The notes beneath the pieces were generated by a model. The model was not told the DNA's origin, made no database searches, and was given only the letters and a program-made list of their open reading frames with translations. A program made the translations under genes and the position numbers. A stretch of DNA of 64,000 nt from contig NW_022145599.1 in the NCBI RefSeq assembly GCF_000002235.5, forward strand, positions 6,238,781 through 6,302,780, given 5' to 3'. Positions 57,966-64,000 of this stretch are shown piece by piece. Source of the DNA: Strongylocentrotus purpuratus (Eukaryota > Echinodermata > Echinoidea > Camarodonta > Strongylocentrotidae). Each line of letters starts with the position of its first letter. Within the stretch, counting starts at the first letter, position 1.

Positions 57966-58963
57966 TCTTTTCGTCTGCTAGCCTGCGCATCATTATACAT
58001 ATTACTCTCTCGAAAGAATTAGGGCTTCAGATAACAAATTAAAAGAAATTTATGATTTTGAAACAAGTGGTGCCATCATTCGCTCCCGTGCTAGGTAGGC
58101 AGAAGAAGGTGAAAAAAGTACTAAATACTTTTGTAACGTAACCTAGAGAAACGGAGGGCACAAAAGAAAAGTATTCATAAATTGAAGACTAATGATGGTG
58201 CGCCACTTACCAGCACTCGTGAAATTATGAAAGAGTTATATAACTTTATTCTAATTCATATTCCTCTAACTGGACTGAAAATTCAAGTCATGTCACCAAT
58301 GCTTTTGTAGACAATTTAGAAATTCCACAACTTTCTGAAGAACAAAAGAAAAAACTAAATCAGCCTTTTACCAAAGATGAGATTTTTAACTCCTTGAAAT
58401 CTATGCCTTCAAATAGTTGCCCTGGTCTGGACGGTCTACCAAAAGAATTTTATGTCTTATTTTTCAATGAAATATGTGATATGTTAATTGATTCTTATAG
58501 TTATGCTTTTACATCTGGTATTATGTCACAGACTCAAAGAACAGGTGTGATAACCCTTATCCCCAAACAGGATAAAGATCATATTTTCATTAAGAATTAT
58601 AGACCAATCTCCCTTTTGTCTGTTGATTACAAAATTATCGCTAAATGTTTTGCTTTGAGATTAAAATCTATTTTGTCACATATCATACATAGAGACCAGT
58701 CAGGATTTTTAAAAGGTAGAAATATAGCTAAAATTATAAGACTCATAATAGATTTAATATATTATACAAACACACAGAATATTCCTGGAGCTCTATTTCT
58801 TCTTGATGTTGAAAAGGCTTTTGATAGCGTGGAACATGAGTATCTGTATAAAGTCTTAGAATGTTTTAATGCCGGCAATTATTTCATTAGTTGGATTAAG
58901 AGCTTTTACAATACAAGAAACACATATGTTAAATAATGGTCATTTGTCACCAGTTGTCAGCAG
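57966..58963 (+). mobile_element. L1-Tx1-like LINE fragment (reverse transcriptase N-terminal half)
   Basis: The open frame from 58394 reads SNSCPGLDGLPKEFY, RTGVITLIPKQDKD, NYRPISLLSVDYKIIAK, DQSGFLKGR and FLLDVEKAFDSVEHEYL: the RT domain fingers and first catalytic Asp of the L1/Tx1 group. Upstream of it, broken frames still show RASDNKLKEIYDFETSGAI-like and EEGEKSTKYFCN-like sequence. A one-base deletion near 58,930 shifts the frame from TYVK into NNGHLSPVVSR. The rest of the RT is missing because another element begins at 58,964. Dead copy. Confidence 0.85.
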
Positions 58964-59155
58964 AGGCGGCCCTCCCGGGGGGGGGGGGGGGCACAGTGCC
59001 CCCTACTTTTTCAAGCACCCGAAAGTGCCCCTTTTTACATAGGAAAAGTGCCCCTTCTTACATGGGAATAGTGTCCCTATTACTTTGACTAGTGTCCCTA
59101 TTAATTTGTAAAAGTGCCCCTTCCCCTTTTCAATTTTGCTCTCTCTTCGACAGGA
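58964..59155. mobile_element. Element built of AGTGCCCC short repeats, left part
   Basis: It begins CAGAGGCGGCCCTCCCGGGG plus a G run, then repeats AAGTGCCCCTTTT-type units every 20-25 bp. It interrupts the L1-Tx1 fragment. The same units resume at 63,650 in the same orientation. The CAG(A)GGCGG start resembles hAT-type ends. The right end is outside the window. Confidence 0.6.
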
Positions 59156-62100
59156 AATTCATATTGACATATTTTATATGAATGTTTCTGCTTTATATCA
59201 GTTTGTTGCTACAATACTCAGGAATCTGCTAGACAAATTTGGAGTTGGAAATGTTCAAGATGAAGCAGCTAGTATGTAGGACAGTTTGTCATGAAAATAC
59301 AGGCTTGGTCAACTTCTTGAACCTCCATTTTACAACATGCATGCATGAATGACCAGTCACCAATTGTTGGACAGATTAGAAACTTCCTTTGTTTTGGTCT
59401 TAAGCCTATTCAGAGTGCTAAACATGACTGCATCTACTCAATGGTAGAATACATGATTTTGGACACACCCCTGGTAGGCCTTGAGTAATACTCTATAGCA
59501 CTGCCCATGTAGTAATATGGCGAACTGTGGACTGCATCTTTCATCTGTGATACTTTTGATTGTGATAGCCATGATTATACAAGAGCCTAGATCCTACAGT
59601 TCTTCTAACCTAAAGGACATAGGTACTCGGGTCAGGAAAGTGAGGCTTCAACGTGATATCTATCGTGCAGTGCAGGATCTTGGAATATGCTCTGTCAAAC
59701 CAACGCGACGAGGGCGAAGATCTTTCTGCAAGTCCCGGAAGGCCATCCCTGCTTTAATCAGTGAGAGGTATGAAGGGAGATCCATGCGGCAATTTGGAGG
59801 TAGAGCTCCAATTACTTTGAGAAGGGTTTCATTAGCTGAACCCTGCAAAATTCCACTATCAACGAGAATCGGGGTTTGGAATGCACAGTCGATGATGAAC
59901 AAACCAACAGAAGTCTGTGACTTCGTTTTATCTGAAAAACTTGATATCCTTGCTATCACGGAAGCTTGGTTACGGGGCGATCATCGAGACGGTCCAACCA
60001 TCGCAACAATTCAGAACACCCTTCAGGATATCGCCTATTCAAATTGCCGCGAAAAGGAAAGAAGGGAGGCGGAATATGTGTTCTCATGCGGGATATGTAC
60101 ACCTGCAAATCCAGACCGCATCTCTTTGAAACATTTGAGTGTTTGGAGGTAACAGTCAAATCCACTGGCCAGGAAACCCTGTCAATGTTTATCATCTACA
60201 GGCCACCAGGCACACAGAAATGCCTTCCTCCAAGAAGCTTTGCATCAGAATTTTCAAAACTTCTGGAAACGGTAAACTTGTTGACAAGCCATGTTGTCAT
60301 CTGTGGTGATTTCAACATCCATGTGGATGACCCTACAAAGACGGACACCAAGACTTTCCTCGACCTTCTTGACTCCGGTGGACTGAAACAGCTGATTTCT
60401 CAGCCTACCCACTCCCGAGGCCACACCCTTGATCTTGTGATAGTACAAGATGATGATGACTACATTGGAGATGTTACCATCTGTGCATCAATGCCCTCTG
60501 ACCACGCAGCTGTTATCTTCTCTGCAGCCCTATCCAAACCCTCTAAAAAGAAGAAAGCAGTGAAACTTCGCAAGCTCCGCAACATCAATCATGATCACTT
60601 TCGGAACGACATCCAGACCAGTTTTGCATCAGAGAGAAACCTGGAGAACCTGGCTGTCAATGACAAAGTAGACTTGTACAACAATACTCTTGGTGAAACT
60701 CTCAATCAGCACGCACCAGTCCTTCAGAAAGTTGTACAATATTGCGCCCTCATGCTCCATGGTATGATCAGGCCCTGAAGGCTAAAAAGCAAAAGGTCCG
60801 CTCTAAAGAGAGAAAGTGGAAAAAGGGAAGTCCTAGATCAATTTTAGACAAGGAGGAAATGCAGAGAGCGGTAGCAGAGTATAACACATGTGTGAAAAAT
60901 GCGAAAAAAGCATTTCATCAGAATTTGATCTCCAAAGCAAGCAGCAAGGAACTCTTTCAGATAGTTAACAAGTTGACAATTGAAAAACCAGGTCAACGTA
61001 CACTTGCCCTCCCATGGCACAAGTTTGGAGCTTGCACAACGATTTTCGAACTTCTTTGTTGATAAAGTATGTCAACTGGAGATGGATACTGACTCTTCAT
61101 CATCATCACTTCCCTACAATGACTTGAGGAAGACATCTTAACCAAGCTGCTCTTTGGAAAAGTTTCTCACAGTGACTCAGTCCGACGTCGCTCGTATCAT
61201 AAAGTCATCCAAGATCAAAGCTTGTCCCCTTGACCCTCTACCGGCAATGGTATTCAAGAACTGTGTCGAGGTTCTGCTCCCGGCTATCGCTGATATCATA
61301 AATCAGTCCTTGCAGACGGGCATCTTTCCAGCTTCCCTCAAGTCCTCGCTCGTCATTCCCACACTGAAAAAACCCAGTTTAGAACCAAAGAGCCTCAATC
61401 ACTACCGCCCCATATCTAATCTACCATTTCTTTGAAAAGTGATTGAACGTGTCGTCTGTAAGCAACTAATGTCATACCTTGATGGGAACTCTCTTCTGGC
61501 GTCTAGGCAGTCTGCCTACAGGCAGTATCACAGTGTGGAAACAGCCCTAGTAAGAGTCCAAAATGATCTTCTCCAAACTTTGGATAGCAGAAATGAAGTA
61601 ATCCTTGTCTTATTGGACCTTACCTCCGCATTTGATACGGTCGACCATCATATTCTTCTAACTGCAGGCTGAAAGAAAGATTTGGTATCACAGGCATTGC
61701 TGCTGACTGGTTAGCGTCATATCTTTCCAATCGGCAACAGCGAGTGTTGGTTGATCAAGCAACATCTGATCCAATTAGTCTTCGATGGGGGGTCCCCCAA
61801 GGAACAGTAATTGGCCCGTTGCTATTTGTATGCTATACAACTCCAGTTCAACAGATAATTCATGCACATGGCCTGTCCTGCATGATGTATGCAGATGACA
61901 CACAGCTGTACATCTCTATGAACTCCGATGACAGAAATCGAGCAATCAGAAAGCTTGATGTGTGTCTTAAGGAGGTTCGAACGTGGATGGGAGGTAACCA
62001 TCTCTTCTTAAATGACAACAAGACGGAAGTATTACATGTATCATCTCACATGAAGAGCAACCAGGAACTGCCACCTTTCTGCTTTGGAGAAATCAAGCCC

Positions 62101-63645
62101 GCTGAAGCTGTCCGGGACCTAGGGGTAGTCATCGACAAACATCTATCTCTTCGTCGCCACATAAATTTGGTGTGTCGCAGAGCTTCGTTCGCCTGAAGAA
62201 TTGGTGGTATTCGCCATCTCCTTAACCAGAAGACAACAGAAATACTGATCCATGCGTTTGTCACATCACTGTTGGACAACTGTAACAGTCTTCTCTTCGG
62301 CGTTCCGGACAAAGACATTTCCAAACTCCAACGAATTCAGAACTCTGCCGCCCGTCTTGTATCTATGTCAAGTAAATACAATCACATCACTCCCATCTTA
62401 AAGGAGCTCCATTGGTTACCTATTCCCGCATGCATCCACTACAAAGTTATCCTGCTCACATTTAAAGCAATCCATGGCCTTGCTCCTACTTACCTATCCG
62501 AGTTGATAGCCCATTATTACCCGTATCAGACATCTGAGCTGGTCATTTACAAAACCGTATTGCCCTAGTTTTCACTAGCAGTGGGAACGGAGGGGTATAT
62601 TCTTTGTATTTTCCTTGGTCTCCCTGCGCGTATTGACTTTGCGTGTAGAGACGAGTGAAAATATACCTTGGTATTTTCCACGGTCTCGCATCCCGGCATC
62701 TTTTGACCGCGCCGTATTTTGTCATTTTCATTGCGCATCTATTATGCGTACGAGAACCTGTGCACTTTGCGCGCACTCTATTGTGACGTAATAATCACAC
62801 CAAATGCACACTGTTTGCAGTGTAACGAAAATTGTGTCAAGCCGCGGGATGCACAGTGCTGGTTTGACAAAGTTTGTTCAGTTCTTGAGATTGTCACGGT
62901 GGATTTCTGTATTTGCTCTAGATGTCTGATTTGGATAACAATACAAATATTGACTGGCTTTACTTTCGGGGGATATCAGAAATATTGACCGCGCTAAGAC
63001 CATATTGCCCTCGTCTTTCGACTCGGGGCAATATGATCTGAGCTTGGTCAATATATCTGATATACCCCTCAAGGCCAGTCAATATTATATAAATATCTAC
63101 CAACCAGATCACTCAGATCTGCCTCGCAAAATCTGCTAGTAGTAAATAGAAGCAGAACCAAAACTTTCGGTGACAGGTCGTTTGAATGTGCTGCACCAAC
63201 CCTTTGGAACTCTCTTCCTAGCACTCTACGTGCTCAATCAGACATAGACATGTTCCAGAAAGAGCTCAAGACATATTTGTTTAACATTTCCTTTTAATTT
63301 TGTACTGGTTCCAAAGGGTTGGTGCAGCACATACCATCTTTGTGACTCACTGAATGCTGATGTTTATTTATCTATTCATATTTATATTGTTGTATTGGGC
63401 CTTCCTCACCATTATAATCATTTTCAAATATTACATGTATCACCTTTAATAGAAGCTACTTTCGATTTTTCTAATGTATAACGTATGCCTACTTGTAAGT
63501 TTTGATTATAATTATATGTAATTATTTCTATATATGTCTTTATTTCTATTGTCTTCTACATATTTTGTAAAGCGCATTGGTATTACCTTCGGTAATTAAA
63601 TGCGCTATATAAGAGCTAACTATTATTATTATTATTCAACTCTGA
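59156..63645 (+). mobile_element. L2/CR1-like LINE, decayed, nearly full length
   Basis: Order seen: N-terminal region from 59517; endonuclease (IGVWNAQSMMNKPTEV, DILAITEAWL, IYRPPGT, VICGDFNIHVDD, GHTLDLVI, SDHAAV); RT (DPLPAMVFK, HYRPISNLPFL, SAYRQYHSVETALV, VLLDLTSAFDTVDHHILL, GVPQGTVIGPLLF, MMYADDTQLYI, NDNKTEVLHVSS); and a C-terminal end (RSFECAAPTLWNSLPSTLR, stop at about 63,296). The 3' end is GCGCTATATAAGAG plus (ATT)n. The reading frame is broken several times: frameshifts near 60,040, 60,750 and 61,670, and stops near 61,141, 61,433 and 62,194. RT active site YADD is present. An unrelated element sits at about 62,530-63,105. Not active. Confidence 0.88.
62530..63105. mobile_element. 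Foldback-bearing insertion inside the L2/CR1-like LINE
   Basis: The LINE protein is interrupted after LIAHYYPYQ and resumes with PTRSLRSASQNLLVV near 63,105. Between lies a non-coding block with GGGAACGGAGGGGTATATTC and, at 62,946-63,086, a near-perfect hairpin: AATATTGACTGGC ... GCCAGTCAATATT, with inner stem CATATTGCCC / GGGCAATATG. Exact borders and target duplication could not be fixed. Confidence 0.7.
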
Positions 63646-64000
63646 TAAGTGCCCCTTTTATTTGGACACGTGCCTCTTTTCCTTCGACAAGTTCCCATTT
63701 TCCTTTGCAATAAGTGTCCATTTTCCATTCTCATAAGTGCCCTTTTTAATCTCTAGTAAGTGCCCCAAGTTAGGTACGATGAGTGCCTCTTTTCACTTTT
63801 GATAAGTGCCCCCTTCACCTCTGATAATTGTCATATTTAAATCTGAGAGGTATGTGCCTCTTTTACCTTGACAAGTGTCCCTTTTCCTTTGTAAGAAGTG
63901 CCCCTTTCCGTTTTAATTACTACCCCCATTTTAACTTGGATAAGCGCACCTTGTATTTTCACATGTGCCATTTTCCTTTCTAATAAGTGCCCCTTTTCCT
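63646..64000. repeat. AGTGCCCC short-repeat array, right part
   Basis: Units such as ATAAGTGCCCCTTTTCC(T)TT recur every 20-30 bp to the end of the window, in the same orientation as the left part at 58,990-59,140. The LINE appears to have landed inside this array. Confidence 0.8.

Overview
The window looks like a stretch of marine deuterostome nuclear genome, most likely an echinoderm (sea urchin type). The reasons are AT-rich non-coding DNA full of ACATGTAC and AGGCCTA-type words, many short foldback elements, poly-G/poly-C runs inside repeats, multi-exon genes with GT-AG introns, a cholesterol 24-hydroxylase-like P450, and 7-transmembrane genes of the kind seen in echinoderm chemoreceptor families. 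The species cannot be named from the sequence alone.

Layout. 1-5,800 has no gene; it holds a 130-bp minisatellite and scattered repeats. 5,873-18,435 (+) is a complete 11-exon gene for a 778-residue protein that I place in the DUF7869 family (transposase-like, RNase-H-like core). 18,440-22,160 holds two tandem-repeat blocks, one a striking 35-bp array. 22,256-24,013 (-) is a two-exon 7-transmembrane gene (paralogue A). 24,014-28,142 is intergenic. 28,143-40,921 (+) is a complete 13-exon CYP46A-like cytochrome P450 of 507 residues whose introns carry many mobile-element fossils. 40,922-46,093 is intergenic with repeats and a LINE scrap. 46,094-49,096 and 52,461-55,303 (+) are two tandem copies (paralogues B and C) of the same 7-transmembrane family, lying in a segmental duplication of roughly 6 kb that includes promoter, intron and 3' flank. 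57,970-64,000 is a nest of elements: an L1-Tx1-like LINE fragment, a short-repeat element interrupting it, a decayed L2/CR1-like LINE inside that, and a foldback element inside the LINE.

Every exon junction given for the four gene models was checked for reading-frame phase, and each model adds up to one uninterrupted reading frame. The three 7-transmembrane genes share one design: a hydrophilic N-terminal exon, one phase-1 intron, then a single exon with all membrane segments. They flank the P450 head-to-head. I see no evidence that the P450, the DUF7869 gene and the receptor-like genes work in one pathway. The most interesting items are the intact DUF7869 gene with its N-terminal acidic repeat built from same-phase small exons, and the receptor-like family with a recent tandem duplication, a SINE at the stop codon and a datable DNA-transposon insertion.
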